Shown piece after piece: positions 7,115 through 16,510 of a stretch of DNA of 64,000 bases (within the stretch, counting starts at the first letter, position 1; each line of letters begins with the position of its first letter). The stretch is from assembly GCA_030681645.1 (NCBI GenBank), contig JAUXRX010000002.1, forward strand, positions 1-64,000, written 5' to 3'. A program made the translations under genes and the position numbers. The DNA is from Archangium sp. (GTDB taxonomy: Bacteria; Myxococcota; Myxococcia; Myxococcales; Myxococcaceae). Below the pieces are notes generated by a model that was given only the letters and a program-made list of their open reading frames with translations, was not told the origin of the DNA and made no database searches.

Positions 7115-10100
7115 ATGGAGCGCCGCGCCCTCATCGTCGAAAGCCAGTCCGACTTCGCCCTGACGCTTGCGTCAGTCCTCAAGGGAGCAGGCTTTCAGAC
7201 CAGCCTCGCCGCCAGCGCGCACGACGCTCAACGCGAGCTCGAGAAGCGCCGCCCCGACATCGTGGTGCTGCGCGCCGAGCTGCCCGATCAATCCGGCTTC
7301 GTGCTCTGCGGCGCGATCCGCAAGGGCAAGTTCGGCCAGAACCTGCCCGTCATCCTCGTCTCTTCCGATTCAGGTCCCGAAGCGCTGCAGCAGCACTCGC
7401 AGGGGCCCAACGCCGCCAACGGTTACCTCGCCATCCCATTCGAGATGGGGGAGCTCGCCCGCTTGACCCAGACCATCGTTCCACCCGGTTCACCCAGCCA
7501 GTCACTCGACGACATGGACGGGGAACTGGAAGCCGCGCTGCAGGGCGGCCCCGCGGCCGAATCGGCGAGCGCGGCCCCGCCCCCGCTCAAGACCGGTGGC
7601 CCGCCGCGCCTGCCGCGCCGTGAGCGCCGCAGCGCCCTGACCGACGAAGACAAGGCCTTCCTCGATCGGTCGTTCGGGTCGATCGCCGATCGCAAGACCG
7701 AGCTGCTGGCCGAGTCGCGCGAGGTGAAGCGCCCGCCGCGCCGCGACGCGATGGGCACGCCCGAGGCGAAGATCCAGATCCTCCGCGACGAGCTCAAGAG
7801 CCGCGAGGCGCAGATCGCCCGCATCTCGGAGATCTGGAGCGTGCGTGAGCGCGAGCTCCTCTCGGTCGAGGACCGGCTCAACGAGAAGGACGTCGAGATC
7901 CAGGGCCTCAAGATGCAGGGGGACGATCTCACCCGGCGGCTCAACGACGCGCAGAACACGATGGTGGAGAAGGAGCGCGAGCACGGCCGCCAGGTCGAAG
8001 ACCTGCTCCTCCAGAAGTTCATCGGCGAGAAGGAAGTCATCGAGGTCGTCTCCGCCAAGGAGAAGGAGATCAACGTCCTCCGTCGAGAGAAGAGCTCGAT
8101 GGAAGAGGAGATCACCCGCAAGGGGCAGGAGCTCGATCAGTCGCGCAAAGACTACGAGCAGATGGAAAAGGAGTACCAGCTCGCCACCCTCGAGTTCGAG
8201 GTCAAGGAGAAGCAGCTCACCGAGACCGTGCAGGCGCGCGACACCACCGCCGCGCAGCTCCACGCCGAGCTCGAGGCGCTGAACCAGGCGCAGGCCCAGA
8301 CCGTCAGCGAGCGCGACCAGAAGTACGCCGACTTCGAAGGCCAGCTCGCCGCGCTGACCGAGACGCTGGAGAAGACGCAGAACGAGCGCGACGTCGCCGT
8401 GCGCGACCTCGAGAGCAAACTGCGCCTGTCCGAAGAGCACGCCCAGCGCAGCGACGCCGAGGGCGAGCGCCTCACCCAGGAGCTGGCCGACGCGAAGGCC
8501 CGCGCCACCCAGAAGGTGAGCGAGCTCGACACCGAGATCACCGGGCTGCAGACCCAGCTCGAGGCGCTCGGCACCCAGAAGCAGGAAATGGAGCAGCAGC
8601 TCACCGAGCAGCTCCAGCAGCGCGACGGCCGCGTCAGCCACCTCGAGAAGGAGCTGGCCGAGACGGTCGAGCAGAAGGACCGCCAGGAAGCGCAGCTGCA
8701 GGCCGACATCCAGTCGCGGCTCGAGGCCATCGGCGAGCTGGAAGGCGAGGTCGAGGCGGTCAAGGCCGCGCTGGCCGATCGCGAGGCCGAGTTCGCCGGC
8801 GAGACAGGCGAGCTGGGCGCGCAGATCAGCGAGCTGACCGCCACCTCGCAGTCGCAGGCCGGCACCATTCTCGAGCTCGAGAGCACGCTGCAGGCGTCGC
8901 AGAAGAACGTCGACGGGCTCAACGCCGAGGTCGCCGACAAGAACACCCGCATCGCCGACTTCGAGGCGCGGCTGTCGACGGCGCAGGAGACCATCGCCGA
9001 GCGCGACGGCGAGGTGAGCGCCCTCAAGCAGACCGTCGAGGCGCGCACGCAGGAGATCGGGCAGCTGCAGCAGGGCGTGGCCCAGCGCGACGAGAACATC
9101 TCGCGCCTGTCGGTGAGCCTGCAGGAGACGCAGAGCGCGCTGCTGCAGACGCAGGACTCGCTCAACCAGACGCAGGCCGCCTACGAGGAGAAGGCGGGCG
9201 AGCTGGCGGGGACCACCGAGGTGCTGGGGCGCACCCAGGCAGAGCTCAACCAGATCCGCACCGAGCGCGACGAGCGCCAGGGCGAGGTGCTGCAGGCGCG
9301 CAACGAGATCCAGCGCGTCACCGGGCTCTACCGGCAGACCGAGACGGCGAAGGCGCAGCTCGAGGAGACGCTCTCGGGCGAGATCGGCCAGCTCAAGACC
9401 TCGCTCGCCGAGGCCAGCGGCAACTACGAAGCCGAAGCGCAGGCGCACCAGCAGCTGCAGCAGGCCACCAGCGCGCAGATCGGCCAGCTCACCCAGAACG
9501 TCGCGCAGCTCACCCAGACGCTGCAGGCGACGCAGGTCGATCTCGCGGCCACCCGCAGCAACCTCGACGACGCGCTCAAGGCGCTGGACATCGAGAAGCG
9601 GGCGCACGCCGACACCAACAACCACTTCGAGGCGAAGGTCAGCGGGCTCGAGACCGAGCTCTTCAAGGTGCGCGAGCAGGCCCAGGACCTGTCTGACGCG
9701 CTCACTGCGACCAAGCAGGAGCTGGGCGCCCGCGTCTCTGAGCTGACGCAGATGAACGCCCGGCTGGCGTCGTCGGAAGACGCGCGGCAGGCCCTCGAGG
9801 ATCGCGTCGCCACCTCGACCGAGGAAGGCTCGCGGCGCGAGGAGCTGCTGCAGAACGACCTCGCCACCAAGAGCAAGGAGCTCGCAGACACGCTGCGCAA
9901 GCTCACCACCCTGCAGCAGGAGAAGACGCGGCAGGTCGATCAGCTCACGCGCGACGCCACCGGCAAGGCCGAGATGGTGAAGAACCTCGAGCTCAAGCTC
10001 AAGTCGCTCTTCGACGAGTCGAAGAAGAAGACCGACGAGCTGACCGCGCGGCTCACCGCGAGCAGCGGCGAGCTGGAGGCGACCAAGAAGGAGCTCGCCG

Positions 10101-11089
10101 CCCGCACCGCCGCGGTTGAGAAGGCCACCGAGGCCGCCCACACCGCCGCGCACGAGCGCGACCAGGTGCGCACGCAGATGCAGACGACGGTGCAGCAGGC
10201 CAACGCGCGCATCCAGGAAGCGAACAGCGCGGTGGCCCAGGAGAAGGCCGCCGCGAAGAAGCACGGTGACGAGCTCACCCAGAAGGCGCAGCGCGCCGAG
10301 ACGCGCATCGCGCAGGTGCAGCAGGAGATGCAGGCCAAGCTGGGCGAGATGGAGACGCGGCTCAAGGAAGCGCAGAGCCAGCTGGCCGTGCGCCAGAAGC
10401 GCGTGTCGGAGCTCGAGCAGGCCACCGAGGGCGCCAACGCCGCGCGCAGCCGCAGCGAGAAGGAGCTGCAGGCGAAGATCGCCGCAGCCGAGCAGAAGGC
10501 GACCGAGAACGCGGCGCGCCTGGCGGCCACCGCCGCCGACAAGAAGGCCGTGGAGGCCAAGCACCTCAAGGAGATCGAGGACCTCCACACCAAGCAGAAG
10601 GCCGAGGTCGAGCGCCGCGAGCAGGTGAAGGCGCAGGAAGTGAAGCGGCTCCAGGAAGCGGTGCAGGAGAAGAGCAAGCAGCTCAAGGTCGTGGAGCTCG
10701 AGCTCGCCCGGTACAAGAACAAGCCCGCCGGTGCGGCACCCGCTGCTGGCGCGGCACCCCGCCCCGCGGCGCCCGCCCCGGCCCGCCCGGCCGCGTCGAA
10801 CCTGGCCAGCTCGTTCCTCGGGGAAGAGGACGAGGCGGCCACCCGGGTCAACGCGATGCCCGACCCCCGTCCCGCGGCGCACCCTCCGGCGAAGCCTGCT
10901 GCTGCGAAGCCGGCAGCTGCGCCTGCCCGCCCGGCCGTGTCGATCACCGCCGCCGCGCCGCAGAAGCGCCCGCAGGAAGGCAACGATCGCACGGTGGTGA
11001 TGTCGACCGGTGCGGCGCTGCCCCCGGCCCCGGGCGGTGACGAGGACATCGACTTCACCTCGATCGTCGACAACCTCGGCGAGTCATAG
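7115..11089 (+). CDS. aglZ: AglZ-like gliding-motility protein (pseudo-receiver plus long coiled coil)
   Basis: A 1324-residue protein with the architecture of Myxococcus xanthus AglZ, a filament-forming component of the A-motility (Agl-Glt) machinery that interacts with the polarity GTPase MglA at leading-pole adhesion sites. Residues 1-125 are a receiver-like domain opening with ERRALIVESQSDFALTL. The position normally holding the phospho-accepting aspartate is R53 (VVLRAELPD), so this is a pseudo-receiver that cannot be phosphorylated there. Residues about 220-1200 are nearly continuous coiled coil rich in Glu, Gln and Ala with frequent ELxxL-type heptads. Residues about 1205-1300 are an Ala/Pro-rich linker and the C-terminus is acidic (DEDIDFTSIVDNLGES). 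M. xanthus AglZ is slightly longer. Start: ATG at 7115. The GC-rich coiled coil creates a long antisense frame that is not a gene. Confidence 0.88.
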   Translation: MERRALIVESQSDFALTLASVLKGAGFQTSLAASAHDAQRELEKRRPDIVVLRAELPDQSGFVLCGAIRKGKFGQNLPVILVSSDSGPEALQQHSQGPNAANGYLAIPFEMGELARLTQTIVPPGSPSQSLDDMDGELEAALQGGPAAESASAAPPPLKTGGPPRLPRRERRSALTDEDKAFLDRSFGSIADRKTELLAESREVKRPPRRDAMGTPEAKIQILRDELKSREAQIARISEIWSVRERELLSVEDRLNEKDVEIQGLKMQGDDLTRRLNDAQNTMVEKEREHGRQVEDLLLQKFIGEKEVIEVVSAKEKEINVLRREKSSMEEEITRKGQELDQSRKDYEQMEKEYQLATLEFEVKEKQLTETVQARDTTAAQLHAELEALNQAQAQTVSERDQKYADFEGQLAALTETLEKTQNERDVAVRDLESKLRLSEEHAQRSDAEGERLTQELADAKARATQKVSELDTEITGLQTQLEALGTQKQEMEQQLTEQLQQRDGRVSHLEKELAETVEQKDRQEAQLQADIQSRLEAIGELEGEVEAVKAALADREAEFAGETGELGAQISELTATSQSQAGTILELESTLQASQKNVDGLNAEVADKNTRIADFEARLSTAQETIAERDGEVSALKQTVEARTQEIGQLQQGVAQRDENISRLSVSLQETQSALLQTQDSLNQTQAAYEEKAGELAGTTEVLGRTQAELNQIRTERDERQGEVLQARNEIQRVTGLYRQTETAKAQLEETLSGEIGQLKTSLAEASGNYEAEAQAHQQLQQATSAQIGQLTQNVAQLTQTLQATQVDLAATRSNLDDALKALDIEKRAHADTNNHFEAKVSGLETELFKVREQAQDLSDALTATKQELGARVSELTQMNARLASSEDARQALEDRVATSTEEGSRREELLQNDLATKSKELADTLRKLTTLQQEKTRQVDQLTRDATGKAEMVKNLELKLKSLFDESKKKTDELTARLTASSGELEATKKELAARTAAVEKATEAAHTAAHERDQVRTQMQTTVQQANARIQEANSAVAQEKAAAKKHGDELTQKAQRAETRIAQVQQEMQAKLGEMETRLKEAQSQLAVRQKRVSELEQATEGANAARSRSEKELQAKIAAAEQKATENAARLAATAADKKAVEAKHLKEIEDLHTKQKAEVERREQVKAQEVKRLQEAVQEKSKQLKVVELELARYKNKPAGAAPAAGAAPRPAAPAPARPAASNLASSFLGEEDEAATRVNAMPDPRPAAHPPAKPAAAKPAAAPARPAVSITAAAPQKRPQEGNDRTVVMSTGAALPPAPGGDEDIDFTSIVDNLGES

Positions 11090-11097
11090 ACTGGCCT

Positions 11098-11132
11098 CCC
11101 TCTCCCCGAGGGGGAGAGGGTCGGGGAGAGGG
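11098..11132. repeat. Family A palindromic repeat, full copy
   Basis: A 35-bp element starting CCCTCTCCCCGAGGGGGAGA, located between the aglZ stop and the next gene. Its reverse complement matches the element at 17,461-17,495 at 34 of 35 positions. It can fold into a hairpin and could act as a terminator or mRNA-stabilising structure after aglZ, but no T-run follows. Confidence 0.8.
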
Positions 11133-11222
11133 CAAGACTTCCCCGTGTTCCCCGTGCAAGCCCCTGCCCGGACTGCTGGATCTTGGGTATACGGGCCGCT
11201 CCCTCTGCTGGCGGAGTCACCC

Positions 11223-13871
11223 ATGCGCGCCCTCCCACTCGTCCTCGCCCTGTGCGTCCTCGCCGGATGCGATCGGACGGTTCGCGTCAACCCGCCCGTG
11301 GACGCCGGCCCCGTCTGTGAGGGCAACGAGCGCCTGGTGAAGGGCACCTGCCGCTTCGTGTGCGAGCGCGACGGTGACTGCGCCACGGGCGAGCGCTGCA
11401 ACCTGCTCATCGGCCAGTGCGAGCCGAAGCCGCCCCCGCCTGACGCCGGCGACGATCGCATTCCCTGCACCGAGGGCGCGGTGCGCTGCTCGGCTGACAA
11501 CACCGCCGTGCAGACCTGCGGCGCGAGCGGCGTCTTCACCACCTCAGAGCAGTGCGTACAGCCCGAGGGCTTCTGCCAGAACGAGCGCTGCCTGGTGTGC
11601 CGCCCCGGGGCCGCGCGCTGCGTGTCGGGTGGTGGATCAGCCGAGATCTGCCTCGACGACGGCAGCGGCTACCGCCAGGTCACCTGCGCTACGGGCGCGA
11701 CCTGCGTCAGCGGCGAGTGCGTGGAGTGCACCGTCGGCCAGCGCCGCTGCAGCGCCGACAACCGCACCCTCGAGGAATGCCATCGCCTGCCCCGCGAAGA
11801 TCTCTCGGCCGGCTTCGTGCCCGCCGGCGACAACTTCGACGGCGTCTGCGTGACCCAGGTCTGCGAGCAGGGCCCCCAGGGGCCCCAGTGCCGCGCCCCG
11901 GCCTGCCTGCCCGGCGCGCTGCGCTGCGCCAACACCAGCACCCAGCAGGCCTGCTCACCGACCGGCACCTGGACTGACGTGCCCTGCAGCTCGCTTCCGA
12001 ACATGGGCCCGACGGCAGAGTGCATCAACGGCGCCTGTGTCGACGAGTGCGGCGAGGCGGTTCGCGCTCGCAGCTACTTTGGTTGCGATTACTGGTCGAC
12101 CATCACGGACAACTCGATGGACTCACTCTTCAAGGGTGGCGCGCTCTCAGGCCAGGGCACGGCAGACAGTGACTTCGCCTTCGTGGTCACCAATCAATCC
12201 GTGACTCCCGCGACGGTCGAGGTCTGGCGCTTCGTCGGAAGCGCCCCGGTTCGCGTCAAGACGGTCACGGTCCCAGGCCGCAACGATCCCGCCACGAAGG
12301 GACTGCTCAAGATCCCGGTGCCCTGGCAGTCGATCACGCCCGCGAGCGTCTTCACGGGGAATGCGTACTCCGGCCGCGCGCGCTACGCGTACCGGCTGAC
12401 CTCGACGCGCCCCGTCACCGTCTACCAGTTCAATCCGATGGACGCAGTGAAGGTGACCAATCGAACCTGCAGTGCCACAGCTGGCGCCACCGATTGCGGC
12501 TGTAACGAATACGGTGATTTCACCTCGAGCGGCTGTGGCTTCCTCGGCCTGAGCTGTTGCTCACCCGGAGTTTGCGCACAGGTATCGGCCGGCAAGCGTT
12601 GCTCCTACGCCACCTTCAGCAATGACGCTTCGCTCGTTCTGCCGGCCCACATCCTCGGTTCGAGTTACGTCGGGCTGACCATGGAGCACCTCGTGTACCG
12701 GCCCAACAGCAACGGCACCGGGGCTCCGCAGAGCTTCACCGGCGGCAGCCTGTCGGTCGTGGCGCCCGGGGACAACACCGTGGTGACCATTCGTGCTGCG
12801 GCCAGAACCAGGGCCTCGGTGGTCGGCACCAGCGTCGCAGCCATGGCCGCCGGGGAGACTCGCACCTTCACCCTGCAATCCTATGAAGTGCTCCAGCTCT
12901 CGTCTGACCTTCCCGCGGGGCTGGGGACCCCAGCGACAGGCAACCTCCAGTGCGGGCTCAATCCGTACGACGCAGCCGGAACGACCTCGGTCTGCCGAGT
13001 CTCGGGAGCCGATCTGACCGGAAGCGTCATCACCTCCGACAAGCCGATCGCGGTCTTCGGCAGCTCGGACTGCACCCTTCGAGGGTTCCTCGACACGGCG
13101 TGCGACCACGTCGAGGAGCAGCTGTTTCCCTTCGTGACGTGGGGCAAGTCGTTCGTCGCTGCGCGCACTGCTCCACTGCGCCTCACCAACAACCAGTTTG
13201 CGAGCGCTGCCAACGCCGGCCCGGACTACTACAAGATTGTCGCGGGCTGCCCCGACAGCGCCTGCCCCAACGGAACGCTGCTCACGCTTTCCGCAGCGCC
13301 GGCGGCAGGGGACGTGCTCTCGAGCGCGGGAGGGTGCGAGCCGGGGACGAGCCTGCCGGCCAACAACTGCCGGCTGCGTGGTGGCCGGTTCATCGAGTTC
13401 CGCAGCAAGACGTCATTCACCATCACGGCCGACCAGCCCATTCAGGCCGCGCAGGTCTTCGCGGGGCAAGACGCGACGACTGGCACCACGCGGCCAGCGC
13501 AAGGAGACCCTTCCCTCGTACTCCTTCCTCCCGTCGAACAGTGGCGTGCGCGCTACACGGTGCTGAGCTCTCCTGGAACGCGGGACAACTACCTTGGTGT
13601 CGTCATCGACGGAGCCCGCGTTTCTCAGGTGCTGGTCGACGGCGTGGTCGTGGCCACCGGCTTCTCGAACATCGCCAACAGCACCTTCAGAGTCGCAAAC
13701 ATCCCGGTTTCGGTCGGCAGCCACACAATCGAGGTTCGACCGCTTCCCAACCAGACTCAGCTCCCTGGGGCGGGCGTCACGGTCTACGGCTTCGACTCGT
13801 ACGTGAGCTATGGCTACACGGGCGGGCTCGACCTCACCACGATCGTCACTGGCGTGAACCCGGGGGGATGA
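11223..13871 (+). CDS. Cysteine-rich lipoprotein with IgGFc-binding-type domain
   Basis: An 882-residue exported lipoprotein. The ATG at 11,223 gives a signal peptide ending in the lipobox LAGC (MRALPLVLALCVLAGC); the open frame runs further upstream into aglZ, but that extension has no signal and was not used. Residues about 20-290 are a Cys-rich region of EGF/stalk-like repeats (CxxGExR, CSADN, CRPGAARC). From about 300 to the end the sequence matches the IgGFc-binding N-terminal domain family (FAFVVTNQS, RPVTVYQFNP, DKPIAVFGS, AQVFAGQDATTG, TVYGFDSYVSYGYTGG), common in predatory and adhesive delta-proteobacteria and thought to mediate adhesion. The second half has a visibly less GC-biased third codon position than the first, hinting at a different origin. 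Cell-surface adhesion is inferred. Confidence 0.85.
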   Translation: MRALPLVLALCVLAGCDRTVRVNPPVDAGPVCEGNERLVKGTCRFVCERDGDCATGERCNLLIGQCEPKPPPPDAGDDRIPCTEGAVRCSADNTAVQTCGASGVFTTSEQCVQPEGFCQNERCLVCRPGAARCVSGGGSAEICLDDGSGYRQVTCATGATCVSGECVECTVGQRRCSADNRTLEECHRLPREDLSAGFVPAGDNFDGVCVTQVCEQGPQGPQCRAPACLPGALRCANTSTQQACSPTGTWTDVPCSSLPNMGPTAECINGACVDECGEAVRARSYFGCDYWSTITDNSMDSLFKGGALSGQGTADSDFAFVVTNQSVTPATVEVWRFVGSAPVRVKTVTVPGRNDPATKGLLKIPVPWQSITPASVFTGNAYSGRARYAYRLTSTRPVTVYQFNPMDAVKVTNRTCSATAGATDCGCNEYGDFTSSGCGFLGLSCCSPGVCAQVSAGKRCSYATFSNDASLVLPAHILGSSYVGLTMEHLVYRPNSNGTGAPQSFTGGSLSVVAPGDNTVVTIRAAARTRASVVGTSVAAMAAGETRTFTLQSYEVLQLSSDLPAGLGTPATGNLQCGLNPYDAAGTTSVCRVSGADLTGSVITSDKPIAVFGSSDCTLRGFLDTACDHVEEQLFPFVTWGKSFVAARTAPLRLTNNQFASAANAGPDYYKIVAGCPDSACPNGTLLTLSAAPAAGDVLSSAGGCEPGTSLPANNCRLRGGRFIEFRSKTSFTITADQPIQAAQVFAGQDATTGTTRPAQGDPSLVLLPPVEQWRARYTVLSSPGTRDNYLGVVIDGARVSQVLVDGVVVATGFSNIANSTFRVANIPVSVGSHTIEVRPLPNQTQLPGAGVTVYGFDSYVSYGYTGGLDLTTIVTGVNPGG

Positions 13872-13908
13872 GTAGCGCCCAGCGGCGCCAGCGGGTAGAC
13901 GGGCGGTC

Positions 13909-16098
13909 ATGTCTTCACTCCGCGCCGTCGCCGTCTGCTGCACGCTGACCCTCGGGCTCTGGGGCTGTGCCCCCAACCCCTGCGAACGATCCACCAAGGC
14001 CGCGAAGGCCACGCAGGGTGACTGCGGCGACGAGATCGCCGCCTCGCTGCTGGGCACCTCGTGCACCTCGAACCTGAGGTCGTGCACCGAAGCCGATCAG
14101 AAGGTCATCGGCGACGTGCTCACCTGCGTGGAGAAGATGCCGACCTGCTCTGCCCTCGCGAAGGACGCGTGGCGGCTGCAGCGCGACAACTGCGCGGCCG
14201 ACCTGACCACGCTGTCCACCGCCTGCCACGACGCCTTCATCACCAGCGTGCCGATCATCGACGCGGGCATGCCCGACGCGGGCCCGCAGGCGATCAACGA
14301 CGGCGGCAACGGGCTGGTGCTCTTCGGCGTGGCGAACGCCGACACCGTGGCCCTGGCCTGGGAACCCCGCCGCACCGCCATGGTGGAGAAGTGGATGCTC
14401 ATCGAGAGCGACGCGCTGGGTGACAACCGCACCGAGACGTTCCTCGACATGGTCCCCGGCACGGCGATCAACTTCACCATCCCCGACTCGGGCACGAGCG
14501 GCCGCCGCTACTACCTGGCCGGCCTCAACGCCAACGGCGACGTGCTGCTCGGTACGCCCATCGACGAGGTGATCGTCGACGCCGGCTCGGCCTGCATGGG
14601 CCCCGATGGCTGCCCGGACGATCGCGTGTGCGATCTCGGCCAGTGCCGCCAGCAGACCTGCATCACGGGCATGGCCAGCACCTGCCCCGGTGGCTACCAG
14701 TGCTTCGCCCCCGGCGAGTGCCGCCGCACCAGCGCCGATGGCGGCGTGTTCACCGGCGGCGGCATGCGGCGCGACGCGGGCACGGCGCCGCTGCCCTTCA
14801 TCTCGAACGAGATCACCGTCTCGCCCCGGCCCCCGCTGGTGCAGCCGGTGGTCACCGTGGGCTCGGTCGCCGGCAAGCGTCCCGACATCGCCGCCTTCGA
14901 TACGGCGCGCGTGTCGCTGGCGATGGAGCAGGAAGGCCAGCTGATCGCCCACCCCAGCTCGGCCCGCGGCACCGACTTCATCGACGAGGCCCACACCAGC
15001 TTCGGCCTCGACACCGTCGGCACCCGGGTGCACCTCGCCTTCAACCCCGACAACCAGGCGCTCTATGCCTGCTACGTGGTGGGGCGCGGCATTCGCGTGC
15101 AGAAGAGCGTCGATCGCGGCCAGACGTGGGGCGTGGTCGCCGCCACCTTCGAGCCGCCGCTGCCTGACGACGGCGGCATCGGAGACATCATTCGCGACTG
15201 TGACCTCGCCCCCTGGAAGAACGGCGGCGTGCTCCTGGTCACCGCAGAGAACGAGGCCCTCATGATCCGCGAGCTGAGCGACACCCTCGGGGTGACGATG
15301 ATGGGCCCGGCGTTCACGTCGATCATGCCCAGCGCCAGCGACGCCGGCGTGTTCGCCCCGTCGCACCCGGCGATCGCCACCCTGCCCTCCACGGGCGTGG
15401 TGCACGTCACCTTCACCGGCACCCGCCTGCTCACCGGCGGCGCGGCCGACAGCGAGCCCTACGGCGTGTTCCGCGAGGGGGCGGGCTCGTTCTCCTTCGT
15501 CAGCCGCATGACGCCGTTCACCTCGCCCAGCGCGCTGCCCGAAGACTGGACCACGGTGAGCATCAACCCGAAGACCGGCCGCGCGGTCGGCGCGTTCACC
15601 ACCGTCTCGACCGGCACGCAGAACAGCACCGTCTACATCTCGCTGTTCAGCAACGTCACCCGCGGCTGGGGCACCGGGTCGCACCTCAACGTGTTCGTCA
15701 CGGATCAGAACACCTCGGTGTGGCTGCCCGCGAAGGCACCGACGGACGTCTGGTTCGCGTTCTCACCGCAGTTCGCCCCCCTGCCGGACGGCACCTTCGC
15801 CTTCAGCTTCGTCGCCGGGCCGCACAACGGGTCGACCGGCGACTACCGGATGTACATGGTGCCGTTCGATCTCGAGCGCGTGCCGTCGATCACCAATGGC
15901 CGGGGCTGGTTCATTCCTCCGGTGGTGAAGATGTCCGAGGAGCGGGTGCTCGATCCCCGTGGCTCGTTCTCGTCACCGCAGCCGCCGGTGACGGCGCTCA
16001 CGGCCGATGGGCAGATCTCGGTGTACGGAGTATTCGTGACCGGGAGCGGGGTCGGTGGCGACGTCGAGGGGCCGGCGCGGTTCTTCAGCTGGCCCTGA
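13909..16098 (+). CDS. Large secreted lipoprotein with sialidase-like beta-propeller features
   Basis: A 729-residue lipoprotein. The signal peptide ends with LGLWGC, a good lipobox, followed by a Cys-rich region (CTSNLRSC, TCVEKMPTC, NCAADL) and an Asp-rich linker typical of myxobacterial surface proteins (DAGMPDAGPQ). A small Cys motif block around residues 228-275 (CPDDRVCDLGQC) precedes the C-terminal part, which contains VDRGQTWGVV, resembling the Asp-box (SxDxGxTW) of sialidase/BNR beta-propellers. No clear second Asp-box was found, so enzyme activity is not claimed. It starts 37 bases after the IgGFc-binding lipoprotein gene and is probably co-transcribed with it. Likely role: surface binding or degradation of extracellular material. 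Confidence 0.78.
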   Translation: MSSLRAVAVCCTLTLGLWGCAPNPCERSTKAAKATQGDCGDEIAASLLGTSCTSNLRSCTEADQKVIGDVLTCVEKMPTCSALAKDAWRLQRDNCAADLTTLSTACHDAFITSVPIIDAGMPDAGPQAINDGGNGLVLFGVANADTVALAWEPRRTAMVEKWMLIESDALGDNRTETFLDMVPGTAINFTIPDSGTSGRRYYLAGLNANGDVLLGTPIDEVIVDAGSACMGPDGCPDDRVCDLGQCRQQTCITGMASTCPGGYQCFAPGECRRTSADGGVFTGGGMRRDAGTAPLPFISNEITVSPRPPLVQPVVTVGSVAGKRPDIAAFDTARVSLAMEQEGQLIAHPSSARGTDFIDEAHTSFGLDTVGTRVHLAFNPDNQALYACYVVGRGIRVQKSVDRGQTWGVVAATFEPPLPDDGGIGDIIRDCDLAPWKNGGVLLVTAENEALMIRELSDTLGVTMMGPAFTSIMPSASDAGVFAPSHPAIATLPSTGVVHVTFTGTRLLTGGAADSEPYGVFREGAGSFSFVSRMTPFTSPSALPEDWTTVSINPKTGRAVGAFTTVSTGTQNSTVYISLFSNVTRGWGTGSHLNVFVTDQNTSVWLPAKAPTDVWFAFSPQFAPLPDGTFAFSFVAGPHNGSTGDYRMYMVPFDLERVPSITNGRGWFIPPVVKMSEERVLDPRGSFSSPQPPVTALTADGQISVYGVFVTGSGVGGDVEGPARFFSWP

Positions 16099-16108
16099 GG
16101 CGCCCTCT

Positions 16109-16315
16109 CTACGCGCGCGCGCTGAAGGTCTGGCGTGCGTTCGACCACACGTCGCGGATGCGCACGGTGCTGACGGCGCGGGCGAAGCGGTGACCGTGCG
16201 TGCCCTGCTCGAGCCGCATCTGCGTTGCCACCGTGCGGGCCAACAGCCAGGCCGCCAGGACCAGCAGGCCACCGGGCACCAGCACCATCATCGTCAGGGT
16301 CATCAGTCGCAGCAT
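16109..16315 (-). CDS. Small single-span membrane protein (hypothetical)
   Basis: A putative 68-residue protein starting at the ATG at 16,315: one hydrophobic segment (MVLVPGGLLVLAAWLLA) followed by a basic, charged tail (RFARAVSTVRIRDVW). The open frame continues upstream to 16,420 without an obvious ribosome-binding site for either start. It is antisense to the 3'-side of the preceding lipoprotein region and divergent from moxR. Support is the membrane segment and positive-inside tail only; it may be spurious. Confidence 0.4.
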   Translation of the reverse strand: MLRLMTLTMMVLVPGGLLVLAAWLLARTVATQMRLEQGTHGHRFARAVSTVRIRDVWSNARQTFSARA

Positions 16316-16510
16316 GTTCGTTGTAGCGGGTGGACCCCGCACACCTCGAACGTGTGAAATTGCAGTCTGCGTGCCCACCGGGGTGAGGGGTGTTTCTTCC
16401 GTCTTTTCCTGCGCTTGCATGTTTCCTCAGCCGAGTCAGCACAGCCTCGTCGGGTCTTTCGCGGCACCGCCGCCACAGCAATCCGTGGCTGCAGGTGTGA
16501 CGGAGGTGTC

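Noticed and set aside
7502..10882. 1126-residue open frame antisense to aglZ
   Set aside because: Leu/Arg/Gly-rich shadow of the high-GC coiled-coil gene; no start or ribosome-binding site and no recognisable domain.
11010..11222. N-terminal extension of the IgGFc-binding lipoprotein
   Set aside because: Overlaps aglZ and would hide the signal peptide and lipobox that begin at 11,223.
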